Of a stretch of DNA of 64,000 nt, positions 26,054-36,037 are shown piece by piece. The stretch is from JBFJKD01 sp038106145 (GTDB taxonomy: Bacteria > Pseudomonadota > Gammaproteobacteria > Pseudomonadales > Porticoccaceae). Position numbers and translations under genes: made by a program. The notes under the pieces were generated by a model that saw only the letters and a program-made list of their open reading frames with translations, was not told where the DNA came from and searched no databases. Position 1 is the first letter of the stretch. Each line of letters starts with the position of its first letter. The stretch lies in contig JAYODD010000008.1 in NCBI GenBank assembly GCA_038106145.1, positions 1 through 64,000 on the forward strand. Reading direction: 5' to 3'.

Positions 26054-28633
26054 TTAGTCCCGCGCGGTGGTAAATACCAAACGATCATTCTCCAGCGCCA
26101 CGGCAATCGTGTCCCCCGGAGCGAAATCACCGGCCAGTACCGCCTGCGCCAGGGGGTTCTCCAGCAATTGTTGAATCGCCCGTTTCAGGGGTCTGGCGCC
26201 GTACACCGGATCGAAACCCGCATCGCACAGTTTGTCGATGGCCGCGTCGCTCAAGGTCAGACCCAGTTCCCGCTCGCCGAGCCGCCGCCGCAACAGGCCC
26301 AGCTGAATTTCGGCGATGCCACGCAGTTGCGCCCGGGCGAGGGGATGAAACACCACCACCTCGTCGACCCGGTTAATAAATTCGGGTCGAAAATGGCTGC
26401 CCACCACACCCATTACCGCGGCCTTCATCGCTTCGTAGTTCTCCTCTCCGGCCAGACTTTGAATGATGTCCGAGCCCAGATTGGAGGTCATGACAATCAC
26501 CGTATTGCGAAAATCCACGGTGCGGCCCTGGCCGTCCGTGAGGCGCCCGTCATCCAGCACCTGGAGCAGCACATTGAAGACGTCCGCATGCGCCTTTTCC
26601 ACCTCGTCCAGTAGCAGTACGGAGTACGGACGGCGGCGCACCGCCTCGGTGAGATAGCCGCCCTCCTCGTAGCCCACGTAACCGGGCGGCGCGCCAATCA
26701 GGCGCGCGACGGAATGTTTTTCCATAAACTCCGACATATCGATGCGCACCATGGCCTCGTCGCTATCGAATAAAAATTCCGCCAGCGCCTTGCACAGTTC
26801 CGTTTTGCCCACGCCAGTGGGGCCGAGAAACAGGAACGAGCCGTTGGGCCGGTGTGGATCCGACAGCCCGGCCCTCGACCGGCGCACCGCATCGGCGACG
26901 GCAATCACCGCTTCGTCCTGACCCTTGACGCGCAGATGCAGCGCTTCCTCCATGCGCAATAACTTGTCCCGCTCGCCCTCGAGCATTTTAGACACCGGAA
27001 CGCCGGTCCACTTGGACACCACCTCGGCAATCTCTTCGTCCGTCACCTTATTGCGCAACAGTTGTTTGACCTGGGTGCCCGACTCCCCCGCTGCCGCCAA
27101 CTGTCTTTCCAACTGGGGAATGGTGCCGTATTGCAGTTCGGACATTTTCGCCAGATCTCCGCTGCGCCGCGCGCTCTCCATATCGAGGCGCGCCTGTTCC
27201 AGATCGCTCTTGAACTGGGCGGTGCCCTGCAGGGAGGCCTTCTCGGATTTCCAGATGTCATCCAGATCGGCAAACTCTTTTTCGATCCCTGCAATATCCT
27301 GCTCGAGTTTGGCCAGGCGCTTGCGGGAGGCTTCATCCTCCTCTTTTTTAACCGCCTCTCGCTCCATCTTTAACTGAATCAACCGCCTCTCCAGCCGATC
27401 CATTTCCTCGGGCTTGGAGTCGATTTCCATGCGAATACGGCTGGCCGCCTCATCGATCAGGTCAATTGCCTTGTCCGGCAATTGCCGATCGGTGATGTAG
27501 CGCTGGGACAGCCTGGCGGCGGCGATAATCGCGGCGTCGGTAATCTCCACCCGGTGGTGGATTTCGTAGCGTTCCTTCAGACCGCGCAAAATTGCCACGG
27601 TATCCTCTTCGGACGGCTCGTCCACCAGTACTTTTTGAAACCGACGCTCCAGGGCCGCGTCCTTTTCGATATACTGGCGATATTCATCGAGGGTCGTGGC
27701 GCCCACACAATGCAGCTCGCCGCGCGCCAGAGCGGGCTTCAGCATATTGCCCGCATCCATGGCGCCCTCGGCTTTACCGGCGCCAACCATGGTGTGCAGC
27801 TCGTCGATAAACAGAATAACCCGTCCCTCCTGTTTACCCAGCTCATTGAGTACGGACTTGAGACGCTCCTCAAATTCACCGCGAAATTTCGCGCCGGCCA
27901 GCAAAGAACCCATATCCAGGGATAACACCCGTTTGTCTTTCAGACCCTCCGGCACCTCGCCGTTGATGATGCGCTGCGCAAGCCCCTCCACGATTGCGGT
28001 TTTACCAACCCCCGGCTCGCCGATCAGCACCGGATTATTCTTGGTGCGCCGCTGCAGCACCTGGATGGTGCGGCGAATTTCATCATCCCGGCCGATCACC
28101 GGGTCGAGCTTACCCCCCTCCGCGCGGGCGGTCAGATCGATGGTGTATTTATCGAGGGCCTCGCGATTACCTTCGGCCTCCGGTGTCTTCACCGCTTCAC
28201 CCCCGCGCACCTGCGCGACCACCTGCTGCAAGCGCTTCTTGTCGCCAAATTTACGCAGGGCGCTACCCAGCTCGCCGCTGTCGTCAGTGGCAGCCAGTAG
28301 TACGGATTCGCTGGCAATATATTGATCCCCCTGCTGCTGAGCCTGTTTGTCGGCGAGATTTAACAGCCGCATCAAAGCCTGGGAAATGGCGATATCGCCG
28401 GTGGGATTCTTGATTTGCGCCTGCGCTTGAAGCATCCGCTCAAGCTCGCCCTCGAGACCCGGCAAATCGTACCCGGCCTTGCCCAGCATGGGGCGCACGG
28501 CGCCACCGGACTGGCGCAACAGGGCCGCCATCAGGTGCACGGGCTCAATGGCCGTGTGGTCGCGGCCAATAGCCAGCGACTGGGCATCGGCCAGCGCTTC
28601 CTGTAGTTGATTGGTAATACGGTCCTGCCGCAT
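26054..28633 (-). CDS. clpB: ATP-dependent disaggregase ClpB
   Basis: An 859-residue Hsp100 protein. In order: Clp N-terminal repeats (residues 1-145), first AAA+ domain with Walker A GEPGVGKTAIVEG and Walker B ILFIDELHTMVGAG, the long middle coiled-coil (residues ~410-520, Glu/Lys/Arg-rich, includes the SRKRLAKLEQDIAGIEKEF helix), second AAA+ domain with GPTGVGKTELCKALAEFLF, and the D2 small domain. It rescues aggregated proteins with DnaK/DnaJ. A heat-shock-like promoter is visible upstream. Confidence 0.97.
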   Translation of the reverse strand: MRQDRITNQLQEALADAQSLAIGRDHTAIEPVHLMAALLRQSGGAVRPMLGKAGYDLPGLEGELERMLQAQAQIKNPTGDIAISQALMRLLNLADKQAQQQGDQYIASESVLLAATDDSGELGSALRKFGDKKRLQQVVAQVRGGEAVKTPEAEGNREALDKYTIDLTARAEGGKLDPVIGRDDEIRRTIQVLQRRTKNNPVLIGEPGVGKTAIVEGLAQRIINGEVPEGLKDKRVLSLDMGSLLAGAKFRGEFEERLKSVLNELGKQEGRVILFIDELHTMVGAGKAEGAMDAGNMLKPALARGELHCVGATTLDEYRQYIEKDAALERRFQKVLVDEPSEEDTVAILRGLKERYEIHHRVEITDAAIIAAARLSQRYITDRQLPDKAIDLIDEAASRIRMEIDSKPEEMDRLERRLIQLKMEREAVKKEEDEASRKRLAKLEQDIAGIEKEFADLDDIWKSEKASLQGTAQFKSDLEQARLDMESARRSGDLAKMSELQYGTIPQLERQLAAAGESGTQVKQLLRNKVTDEEIAEVVSKWTGVPVSKMLEGERDKLLRMEEALHLRVKGQDEAVIAVADAVRRSRAGLSDPHRPNGSFLFLGPTGVGKTELCKALAEFLFDSDEAMVRIDMSEFMEKHSVARLIGAPPGYVGYEEGGYLTEAVRRRPYSVLLLDEVEKAHADVFNVLLQVLDDGRLTDGQGRTVDFRNTVIVMTSNLGSDIIQSLAGEENYEAMKAAVMGVVGSHFRPEFINRVDEVVVFHPLARAQLRGIAEIQLGLLRRRLGERELGLTLSDAAIDKLCDAGFDPVYGARPLKRAIQQLLENPLAQAVLAGDFAPGDTIAVALENDRLVFTTARD

Positions 28634-28696
28634 AGCCTGACTCCTTAAACAATAGTTAACGCACCAAGTTTCCGAGCGCCATGTTTCTGCTTAAGG

Positions 28697-28726
28697 ATTT
28701 TGGGGTGAAGCAGGACAAATTCAACC
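28697..28726 (-). promoter_or_regulatory. Sigma-32-type (heat-shock) promoter of clpB
   Basis: On the minus strand GGTTGAA (complement of 28720-28726) is followed after 14 bases by CCCCAAAAT (ending at 28697), close to the CTTGAA and CCCCAT consensus boxes of RpoH promoters. It lies about 65-90 bases upstream of the clpB start and outside the neighbouring gene. No equally good sigma-70 site was seen in the same gap. Confidence 0.55.
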
Positions 28727-28764
28727 GTCGCCTGCAGCGCAGTTGCGCGAGATCAAGGGGAGTA

Positions 28765-29091
28765 TCAGTTTTCCGGGGCGGGGATCGGCTCGAGGCGCAC
28801 CACATCAAACGCCGGCTCTTCGTAGGGGTGCGCCTGTCGCAACGCAGCAATGGCCTGATCAATCAGATGATCCGCGCACACCATTTCCACCTTGTATTCG
28901 CTCACCGTTTGCACGACGTCCAAATCGCCGATAAAGGGCTGACTGCCCCGCAGGGGTCGAAACTGCCCCTGGCCAAGGGTTTGCCAGCAACAGCGATCGT
29001 AGTCTCCAATGCGACCCGCGCCCGCGGCAAACACCGCCTCCTTGACCGTTTCAAGGTGACTTTCCGGAACATAGAAACTGAGTTTATACAT
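28765..29091 (-). CDS. NIF3/YqfO-type C-terminal domain protein
   Basis: A 108-residue single-domain protein (MYKLSFYVPESHLETVKEAVF ... HPYEEPAFDVVRLEPIP). The opening strand-helix, the GAGRIGDYDRCCWQT segment and the HPYEEPAFDV end are characteristic of the PII/CutA-like insert domain of NIF3-family proteins, here standing alone. Possibly metal- or small-molecule-binding and trimeric; no reaction is known. It sits between the thioredoxin gene and clpB on the same strand. Confidence 0.8.
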   Translation of the reverse strand: MYKLSFYVPESHLETVKEAVFAAGAGRIGDYDRCCWQTLGQGQFRPLRGSQPFIGDLDVVQTVSEYKVEMVCADHLIDQAIAALRQAHPYEEPAFDVVRLEPIPAPEN

Positions 29092-29121
29092 CCGTCAGTT
29101 ACCGTTCGCAGTCAGTACAGG

Positions 29122-29976
29122 TTAATGTAACAGGGTAAAAAATTTGCGCTGAAACTGAACCGCCATGGGGTCGCCCTTACCGAGTGCCGCCAGCACATCG
29201 AGAAAGAGTTTTTTGGCGCCGCCATCCTGAAAATTCACGTCCGCCCTGAGAACCGCGAGCAGCGTTTCCAACGCGTCCCTGTGGTGGCCCTGTTCACTCA
29301 GCTGCACCGCCAACTGGCAGGCCAGATCGTGGTTATCCGGTTCATTTTTCAGGCGCTGTTCGAGCACTTCAATTTCGGGTGATTTACCCGCCTGTTGTCG
29401 CAATTCCAGCTGGGCCATCAGCTGTTCGTAATGGGCGTCGCGATCCTGAATCGGCACCGCCTTGAGAATCGTCGCCGCTTCGTCGGTGCGCTGCAACTGC
29501 AACCAGGTATGGGCCAATGCCAGGGCGATGTCGGTGCGCTGCGAGGACGCCTCGTAGGCCTGCCGCAGCAGGGGCAACGCCTCGTTAAACGCCCCCGCCG
29601 CCAGATGGGTTTCCGCCGTGGCGAGCATTTCGTCCCAGGGTTTGGGCAAATGGGCGTCGAGCATTTCGCGAATTGCCTGTTCCGGTTGCACGCCCTGAAA
29701 CGCGTCCACCGGTTGTCCATCCTTCATTAAAATAACCGTGGGCAAACTGCGCACGCCAAACTGCCCGGCAATCATCTGCTGCTGATCGGCGTTCACCTTG
29801 GCCAGCAGGAACTGCCCGGCGTATTCCTTGGCCAGCTTTTCGAGAATCGGCATCAGCGCCTTGCACGGCGCGCACCAGTCCGCCCAAAAGTCTATCAGCA
29901 CCGGGCGGCGGGACGATTCTTCGAGCAATACCTGCTGCGCGTTTTGTGCGGTGACATCGATAATCTGTTCATTCAT
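29122..29976 (-). CDS. ybbN: Thioredoxin-TPR co-chaperone of the YbbN/CnoX type
   Basis: A 284-residue protein: thioredoxin domain in residues 1-110 with the active site FWADWCAPCKALMPILEKL, then a C-terminal array of TPR-like helices (LLRQAYEASSQRTDIALALAHTWLQL and LEQRLKNEPDNHDLACQLAVQLSEQ). This is the architecture of E. coli YbbN/CnoX, a chaperedoxin that protects substrates from oxidation and hands them to GroEL; unlike the E. coli protein, both cysteines of the WCxxC motif are present, so reducing activity is likely. The gene overlaps the purL stop by four bases (ATGA). Confidence 0.9.
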   Translation of the reverse strand: MNEQIIDVTAQNAQQVLLEESSRRPVLIDFWADWCAPCKALMPILEKLAKEYAGQFLLAKVNADQQQMIAGQFGVRSLPTVILMKDGQPVDAFQGVQPEQAIREMLDAHLPKPWDEMLATAETHLAAGAFNEALPLLRQAYEASSQRTDIALALAHTWLQLQRTDEAATILKAVPIQDRDAHYEQLMAQLELRQQAGKSPEIEVLEQRLKNEPDNHDLACQLAVQLSEQGHHRDALETLLAVLRADVNFQDGGAKKLFLDVLAALGKGDPMAVQFQRKFFTLLH

Positions 29977-32900
29977 GCTACAAAAACCCTCGCGTTGCGA
30001 AACATACGTAACCAGGCGCCGTCCTCACCCCATTCATCGGGATGCCAGGAATTGGTTACGGCGCGAAATACCCGTTCTGGATGCGGCATCATCAGCGTGA
30101 CTCTGCCGTCGCTACTGGCCACCCCCGCGATGCCCTGCGGCGAACCATTGGGATTGGCCGGGTAACGCTCGGTCACCGCCAGTTGATTGTCAATATAGCG
30201 CAGGGCAACGCCATGCGATTGTTGCAGGCGGGCCAGTTGTTGCGCGTCGGCAAATTCAGCCCGACCCTCGCCGTGGGCGACAGCGATGGGCAGGTGGGAA
30301 CCCGCCATATCGGTCAGAAACAGGGACCGGGACGGTTCGATTCTGACCAGTGCCACCCGCGCCTCAAATTGCTCGGAAAGGTTGCGCACGAAATGCGGCC
30401 AATCCTCGGCGCCGGGAATCAACTCCCGCAGATTGGCGAGCATCTGGCAGCCGTTACAGACGCCCAGGGTAAAACTGTCGGAACGGGTAAAAAATTGCGC
30501 AAACTGATCCCGCGCACGGCTGTTGAACAAAATAGTTTTGGCCCAACCCTCCCCCGCGCCCAGCACATCGCCGTATGAAAACCCGCCGCAGGCCACCAGT
30601 CCCTGAAATTCACTAAGGACAACCTGCCCGGACAGAATATCGCTCATATGCACATCGACCGCGCTGAATCCGGCGCGATCAAACGCCGCCGCCATTTCCA
30701 GTTGGCCATTGACGCCCTGCTCGCGCAGAATCGCCATGCGCGGTCGTACCCCGCGGGCAATAAACGGCGCGGCAATGTCGTCGTCGATGGGATAAGTGAG
30801 CGCCGCGCTCAAACCCGGATCCGGCGCGGCGATAGCCGCATATTCCTGCTGCGCACACTCGGGGTTATCGCGCAGAGATTGCAAACGAAAGCTGGTTTGC
30901 GCCCACAGCTGCTGTAATTCCACACGGGGGGCGCTGAACAACACTGCGCCATTCCGCCCAAAGCTAATAGTGTCAGTGGCGTTTAGCGTGCCGATGGGCT
31001 GCACCGCATCCCCCAGACCCGCCTGCTGGAACCGTGCGAGCAGCGGCTCGACCTGCGCCTCCGCCACCTGCACCACAGCCCCCAGTTCCTCGCTAAACAG
31101 AAACGCGGACGGATCAACCTGCGCCGGCAACTCGATGGTGATGCCGGTGTGACCGGCAAAACTCATCTCCACCAGCGTGGCCAGCAGCCCGCCGTCGGAG
31201 CGATCGTGGTAGGCGAGAATTTGCCCCGCTGCCAGGCTCGTCTGCACCACATCGAAAAAACTTCGCAACTGCTGGGGATGATCCAGATTCGGTACCCTGT
31301 CCCCCAACTGACTACAGGTTTGCGCCAGAATAGACCCGCCCATACGGTACCGCCCACCACCCAGGTCGATATACAGTAACCGCGAGTTTCCGCGATCCGT
31401 GCGCAATTGCGGAGTGAGTGTTTTGCGCGCATCCAGCACCGGCGCGAACGCCGACACGATGAGTGACAGCGGAGCAGTCACGGCTTTTGCGATATCTCCG
31501 TTTGCCCCCTGTTCGCGCCACTGCGTGCGCATCGACATGGAGTCTTTCCCCACCGGAATGGCAATGCCCAACTGCGGACACAACTCCATCCCGACCGCCT
31601 GCACCGCGCGATACAATTTTTCGTCTTCGCCGGCATGGCCCGCCGCGCACATCCAGTTGGCGGACAGCTTGATGTCCCCGATCTGCCCAATGCGCGCCGC
31701 GGCAATATTGGTTAACGCCTCCCCCACCGCCATGCGCGCCGACGCGGGGGCGTCGAGCAACGCCAGCGGCGTGCGCTCCCCCATGGCCATCGCTTCCCCC
31801 GCGTTGCTGTCAAACGACACCGTGGTCACCGCGCAATCCGCCACCGGCACCTGCCAGGGGCCGACCATCTGATCCCGCGCCACCATGCCGGTAATCGAGC
31901 GGTCGCCGATGGTAATTAAAAAACTCTTACTGGCTACCGTGGGGTGGCTCAGAACCCGGCGCACTGCTTCGTCCAGGGTAATCTGCGCGCTGTCAAAAGG
32001 CTCCCTCGGCGGGTAGTAGCGGCGCGCTTCACGATGCATTTTGGGCGGCTTGCCAAACAGCACGGCCATCGGCAAATCCACCGGCTGCGCGTCGAACAAT
32101 CGGTCGTTAAGCAGCAGTTTTTTCTCGGCGATAGCCTCGCCCACCACCGCCGCCGGGCAACGCTCCCGCGCGCACAATGCCATGAACTGTTGCAGCCGTT
32201 CGGGGGCAACGGCGAGCACGTAGCGCTCCTGGGATTCGTTACACCATATCTCCAGCGGCGACATACCGGGTTCGTCGCAGGGCACCTCGCGCAATTCAAA
32301 ACGACCGCCGCAGCCGCCGTCCTTGACCAGCTCCGGGAAGGCATTGGACAGCCCACCGGCGCCCACGTCGTGAATAAACGCAATGGGGTTATTCGCCCCC
32401 AGCTGCCAGCAGCGGTCGATGACTTCCTGACAGCGGCGCTGCATCTCCGGATTCTGCCGTTGCACCGAGGCAAAATCGAGATCCTCCGCACTGGTGCCCG
32501 AGGCCATGGACGACGCCGCGCCGCCACCGAGCCCGATCAACATGGCTGGCCCACCCAGCACCACCAGCTTACAGCCGGGGGCGAATGGGGGTTTGTCGAT
32601 GTGATCCGCGCGAATATTGCCGTAGCCACCAGCCACCATGATCGGCTTGTGATAGCCCCGCTGTTCGCCGCCGTGGGACATTTCAAACGTGCGGAAATAG
32701 CCGCACAGGTTGGGACGCCCAAATTCATTGTTAAAGGCGGCGCCGCCAATCGGACCCTCCAGCATAATCTCCAGCGCAGATGCGATGCGTTGCGGTTTGC
32801 CGTAGTCCTGCTCCCAGGGCTGGCAATAACCCGGAATTTTCAGATTGGAAACGGTAAAACCGGTGAGACCTGCTTTTGGTTTGGAGCCCCGGCCCACCGC

Positions 32901-33860
32901 CCCTTCATCGCGAATTTCACCCCCTGAACCGGTGCCCGCACCGGGATAGGGCGCAATGCCGGTGGGATGATTGTGGGTCTCCACCTTCATCAACAGGTGC
33001 ACCGGCTCCTGGTGGTAACCATATACCTGGTCGGTGGAAGCTGGATAAAACCGACCGGCGGTGCTGCCCGCGACCACCGCGGCATTATCGGAATACGCGG
33101 ACAGCACATTCGCGCCGTTGGCGCGATGGGTATTTTTAATCATGGCGAACAGCGAGTCTGCCTGTCGCTCCCCATCCAGAGTCCAGGTGGCATTAAAAAT
33201 TTTATGGCGGCAATGTTCCGAATTAGCCTGCGCGAACATCATCAGTTCGACATCGCTGGGATTGCGTTGCAACTGCAAAAAGTTTTCGGTCAGGTAATCA
33301 ATTTCGTCCGCTGCCAGCGCAAGCCCGAGCTGGGTGTTGGCCGCCTCCAGCGCCGCGCGTCCCTGACCCATCACATCCACCAGCGTCAGGGAACGCGGCT
33401 GTTCCGTATCGAATAACGCCTGTGCCCGGGACAGTTCGTCGAATACCGTCTCCACCATGGGATCGTGCAACAACGTCGCCACTCGGTGCCGGGTGACCGC
33501 ATCCGGTTGCTGAGAAAACGCCACGTAATAACCGATACCGCGCTCCACCCGACGCAACTGCGACAAACCCGCGTTGTGCGCGATATCCGTGGCCTTGCTG
33601 GACCAGGGGGAGATCGTGCCCACCCGGGGCACCACCAAAAACAGCGTACCGACGGTCGGTTCCGCGGCGGCGCGCGGGCCATAATGCAGCAGCGTTTCAA
33701 GCACATTGCGCGCGGCGGCGGACAGTTCCCCCTCGACCGCCGCAAAGTGTACGTATTCCGCGTAAACCGACTGCACCGTGGGGGCGGCGTCTACCAGGGT
33801 CCCGTGGAGTTTTTGTCTACGAAATAAGGACAGTGCCGGCGCGCCGCGCAGTATCAACAT
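29973..33860 (-). CDS. purL: Phosphoribosylformylglycinamidine synthase, single-chain form
   Basis: A 1295-residue protein, the same length as E. coli PurL, when started at the ATG complementary to 33858-33860. It has the N-terminal PurS-like region, two AIR-synthase-type ATP-grasp halves (VETHNHPTGIAPYPGAGTG near residue 290) and the C-terminal glutamine amidotransferase domain with the nucleophile in LGVCNGCQMLANL and the His/Glu pair in VAHGEGRAEF. It converts FGAR to FGAM in purine synthesis. The frame extends upstream to 33989 but that overlaps the divergent mltF leader. Confidence 0.96.
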   Translation of the reverse strand: MLILRGAPALSLFRRQKLHGTLVDAAPTVQSVYAEYVHFAAVEGELSAAARNVLETLLHYGPRAAAEPTVGTLFLVVPRVGTISPWSSKATDIAHNAGLSQLRRVERGIGYYVAFSQQPDAVTRHRVATLLHDPMVETVFDELSRAQALFDTEQPRSLTLVDVMGQGRAALEAANTQLGLALAADEIDYLTENFLQLQRNPSDVELMMFAQANSEHCRHKIFNATWTLDGERQADSLFAMIKNTHRANGANVLSAYSDNAAVVAGSTAGRFYPASTDQVYGYHQEPVHLLMKVETHNHPTGIAPYPGAGTGSGGEIRDEGAVGRGSKPKAGLTGFTVSNLKIPGYCQPWEQDYGKPQRIASALEIMLEGPIGGAAFNNEFGRPNLCGYFRTFEMSHGGEQRGYHKPIMVAGGYGNIRADHIDKPPFAPGCKLVVLGGPAMLIGLGGGAASSMASGTSAEDLDFASVQRQNPEMQRRCQEVIDRCWQLGANNPIAFIHDVGAGGLSNAFPELVKDGGCGGRFELREVPCDEPGMSPLEIWCNESQERYVLAVAPERLQQFMALCARERCPAAVVGEAIAEKKLLLNDRLFDAQPVDLPMAVLFGKPPKMHREARRYYPPREPFDSAQITLDEAVRRVLSHPTVASKSFLITIGDRSITGMVARDQMVGPWQVPVADCAVTTVSFDSNAGEAMAMGERTPLALLDAPASARMAVGEALTNIAAARIGQIGDIKLSANWMCAAGHAGEDEKLYRAVQAVGMELCPQLGIAIPVGKDSMSMRTQWREQGANGDIAKAVTAPLSLIVSAFAPVLDARKTLTPQLRTDRGNSRLLYIDLGGGRYRMGGSILAQTCSQLGDRVPNLDHPQQLRSFFDVVQTSLAAGQILAYHDRSDGGLLATLVEMSFAGHTGITIELPAQVDPSAFLFSEELGAVVQVAEAQVEPLLARFQQAGLGDAVQPIGTLNATDTISFGRNGAVLFSAPRVELQQLWAQTSFRLQSLRDNPECAQQEYAAIAAPDPGLSAALTYPIDDDIAAPFIARGVRPRMAILREQGVNGQLEMAAAFDRAGFSAVDVHMSDILSGQVVLSEFQGLVACGGFSYGDVLGAGEGWAKTILFNSRARDQFAQFFTRSDSFTLGVCNGCQMLANLRELIPGAEDWPHFVRNLSEQFEARVALVRIEPSRSLFLTDMAGSHLPIAVAHGEGRAEFADAQQLARLQQSHGVALRYIDNQLAVTERYPANPNGSPQGIAGVASSDGRVTLMMPHPERVFRAVTNSWHPDEWGEDGAWLRMFRNARVFVA

Positions 33861-34057
33861 CAATGGGCTCTCTACAGGACGGGAATGAAGAGCGCGTATT
33901 GTACTGAAAATGGATGCAGGGGGTAGCTTGCAAGCAGGACGAATCTGGATTGTGGCGCACTTCACAGCCGTGGTGACGATGCCGAACAATGGTTGAACCG
34001 GACTGCGACCCCCACTACTCTTGCCCCCATGGCGGTCCCGGGGCGACTTATCGAACC

Positions 34058-35515
34058 ATGCGATTAGGATTTTTTCACCTCAAGCGTGCAACCCGACGCC
34101 TGTTGTTATCACTGGCCGTGTTCGTTGCCTGCGCCGGAATAACCGCAAGCCGCGCCCCCACCACCCTGGAAATTATTCAGTCCAACGGGGTGCTGCGCAT
34201 GATCACCTTCACCGGCCCGACCACCTACTACACCGACGCCAAAGGGGAAAACGGTTTTGAGTATGTCCTCGCCCGCGCCTTCGCCAATTATCTGGGAGTC
34301 AGCCTCGAAGTATCGGTGATCGACAATCTCAACACGATTTTCATCGCCCTGGGTGGACCCCGGGGGGATTTCGCCGCGGCTGGATTAACCGCGACCACGG
34401 AGCGGCAATCCCGCGCGCGCTTTTCCACGCCCTATCAGACGGTCACGCAAAAACTCATTTACGGCCGCCATCTGCGGCGCCCCCGATCTGTGGAGGATTT
34501 AATTGGCGGTCACCTGGTCACCATCGCCAGCAGTTCCCACACCGAAACCCTGAAGCGCCTGAAGGTGGAACACCCGCAACTGGAGTGGCAGGAACTGGCT
34601 GGCGCCGAAATGCTGGAGTTGATGCAGATGGTGCACGATGGCGACGCGGACTACGCCATCGTCGATTCTTCCGCCTTTGATATCGACCGCAGTCTATACC
34701 CGAAAGCCCGCGCGGCTTTTGATCTCACCGACCCGGAACCCATCGCCTGGGCATTCCCCAACTACGGGGACGACACCCTGGTGCAGGCGGCCAACGCCTT
34801 TTTACACGACTATCGGGAGAGTGGTCAGCTGACGCGGCTGGAGGAGCGTTTTTTTGACCACACGGACGGATTCAGCGTCGGTGGCTCGCAAACCTTCATG
34901 AAAAGAGTGACAACCAAACTCCCCGAATTCCAGACCCTGTTTCAGGAAGTCGCGCAGCGCTACGAACTCGACTGGCATCTGGTGGCCGCCATCGCCTATC
35001 AGGAATCCCACTGGAATCCGCGCGCCACCTCGCCGACCGGCGTGCGCGGCCTGATGATGTTGACCACGGATACCGCGCGGGAGATGGGGGTCAGCGATCG
35101 CCTCGACGCGCAGCAAAGTCTACGCGGCGGCGTCGAATATTTGTTACAGACCAAGGCGCGCATTCCCGCGGCCATCGTCGAACCCGATCGCACCTGGCTG
35201 GCATTGGCGGCCTACAACATTGGACTGGGGCACCTGGAGGACGCGCGGGTACTCACCGAGCGCGCCGGTATGAATCCCAACCGCTGGCGGGATGTGCGCA
35301 AACATCTGCCGCTACTGTCCCAGCGCAAATATTATTCCACCGTCAAGCACGGCGTCGCCCGCGGCACCGAACCCGTGCATTTTGTGCAGAATATTCGCCA
35401 CTACCGCACCATCCTGCAGTGGCACTCCCTCGAACAGGCGCGCCTTGCCGCGCAGCAGGACGCTCCCTCCGCCGACGCTCCGGGTTGGCGCAACGATATT
35501 TTGATGCCCCTCTAG
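34058..35515 (+). CDS. mltF: Membrane-bound lytic murein transglycosylase F
   Basis: A 485-residue protein with an N-terminal membrane-targeting segment (RLLLSLAVFVACAGITASRA), a periplasmic solute-binding-like domain (residues ~35-265, for example YYTDAKGENGFEYVLARAFA), and a C-terminal lysozyme-like catalytic domain whose Glu lies in IAYQESHWNPRATSPTGVRGLMML. This two-domain plan is specific to MltF, which cleaves peptidoglycan to anhydromuropeptides. No Cys-type lipobox is visible, consistent with MltF being anchored differently from other Mlt proteins. Divergent from purL; the first in-frame ATG (33989) is too far upstream. Confidence 0.92.
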   Translation: MRLGFFHLKRATRRLLLSLAVFVACAGITASRAPTTLEIIQSNGVLRMITFTGPTTYYTDAKGENGFEYVLARAFANYLGVSLEVSVIDNLNTIFIALGGPRGDFAAAGLTATTERQSRARFSTPYQTVTQKLIYGRHLRRPRSVEDLIGGHLVTIASSSHTETLKRLKVEHPQLEWQELAGAEMLELMQMVHDGDADYAIVDSSAFDIDRSLYPKARAAFDLTDPEPIAWAFPNYGDDTLVQAANAFLHDYRESGQLTRLEERFFDHTDGFSVGGSQTFMKRVTTKLPEFQTLFQEVAQRYELDWHLVAAIAYQESHWNPRATSPTGVRGLMMLTTDTAREMGVSDRLDAQQSLRGGVEYLLQTKARIPAAIVEPDRTWLALAAYNIGLGHLEDARVLTERAGMNPNRWRDVRKHLPLLSQRKYYSTVKHGVARGTEPVHFVQNIRHYRTILQWHSLEQARLAAQQDAPSADAPGWRNDILMPL

Positions 35516-35556
35516 GGTACGGTGTTTGCGGTTGACTCCATGGGCAGCACCGGCGG

Positions 35557-36033
35557 CTATTCCCGTTCCCGACGCCGCCGAAAAAATTCACTCATCAACC
35601 CGCTACACTGCTCGGCGAGCACGCCGCCCGTCCATTGCATGCGGTGGTTGAACCAGCCGTAATCCAGCAGGGCGGCGCGGCTGGTAACCGCACCCCCCTT
35701 GGGTTCGGTGGCGCCAAACACCAGGCGCTCAATACGGGCATGGGCCATGGCGCCGACACACATGGCGCAGGGCTCAATGGTCACATACAGCGTGGTGCCC
35801 GGCAGTCGATAGTTACCGAGCTTGCGGCCAGCGCTGCGCAACGCCTGTATTTCTGCGTGCGCACTGGGATCGCAGGTGCCAATCGGGCTGTTCCGCCCTT
35901 CCCCCACCACCTCGTCCCCCGCCACCAGCACGGCGCCCACCGGAACCTCCCCCGCCGCTTCCGCTTCGCGGGCCAGCGCCAACGCCTGCTGCATCCAGTG
36001 TTGATCCCGCTCGGCGTTGTGCATCGGTGGCAT
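35557..36033 (-). CDS. tadA: tRNA-specific adenosine-34 deaminase
   Basis: A 158-residue zinc deaminase. The catalytic HAE is at residues 59-61 (SAHAEIQALR) and the zinc-ligand pair PCAMC at 88-92; the C-terminal helix is RRRE-rich as usual. It makes inosine at the wobble position of tRNA-Arg(ACG). Its stop lies about 40 bases from the convergent mltF stop and its start four bases downstream of the MarR gene stop. Confidence 0.94.
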   Translation of the reverse strand: MPPMHNAERDQHWMQQALALAREAEAAGEVPVGAVLVAGDEVVGEGRNSPIGTCDPSAHAEIQALRSAGRKLGNYRLPGTTLYVTIEPCAMCVGAMAHARIERLVFGATEPKGGAVTSRAALLDYGWFNHRMQWTGGVLAEQCSGLMSEFFRRRRERE

Positions 36034-36037
36034 ACCC

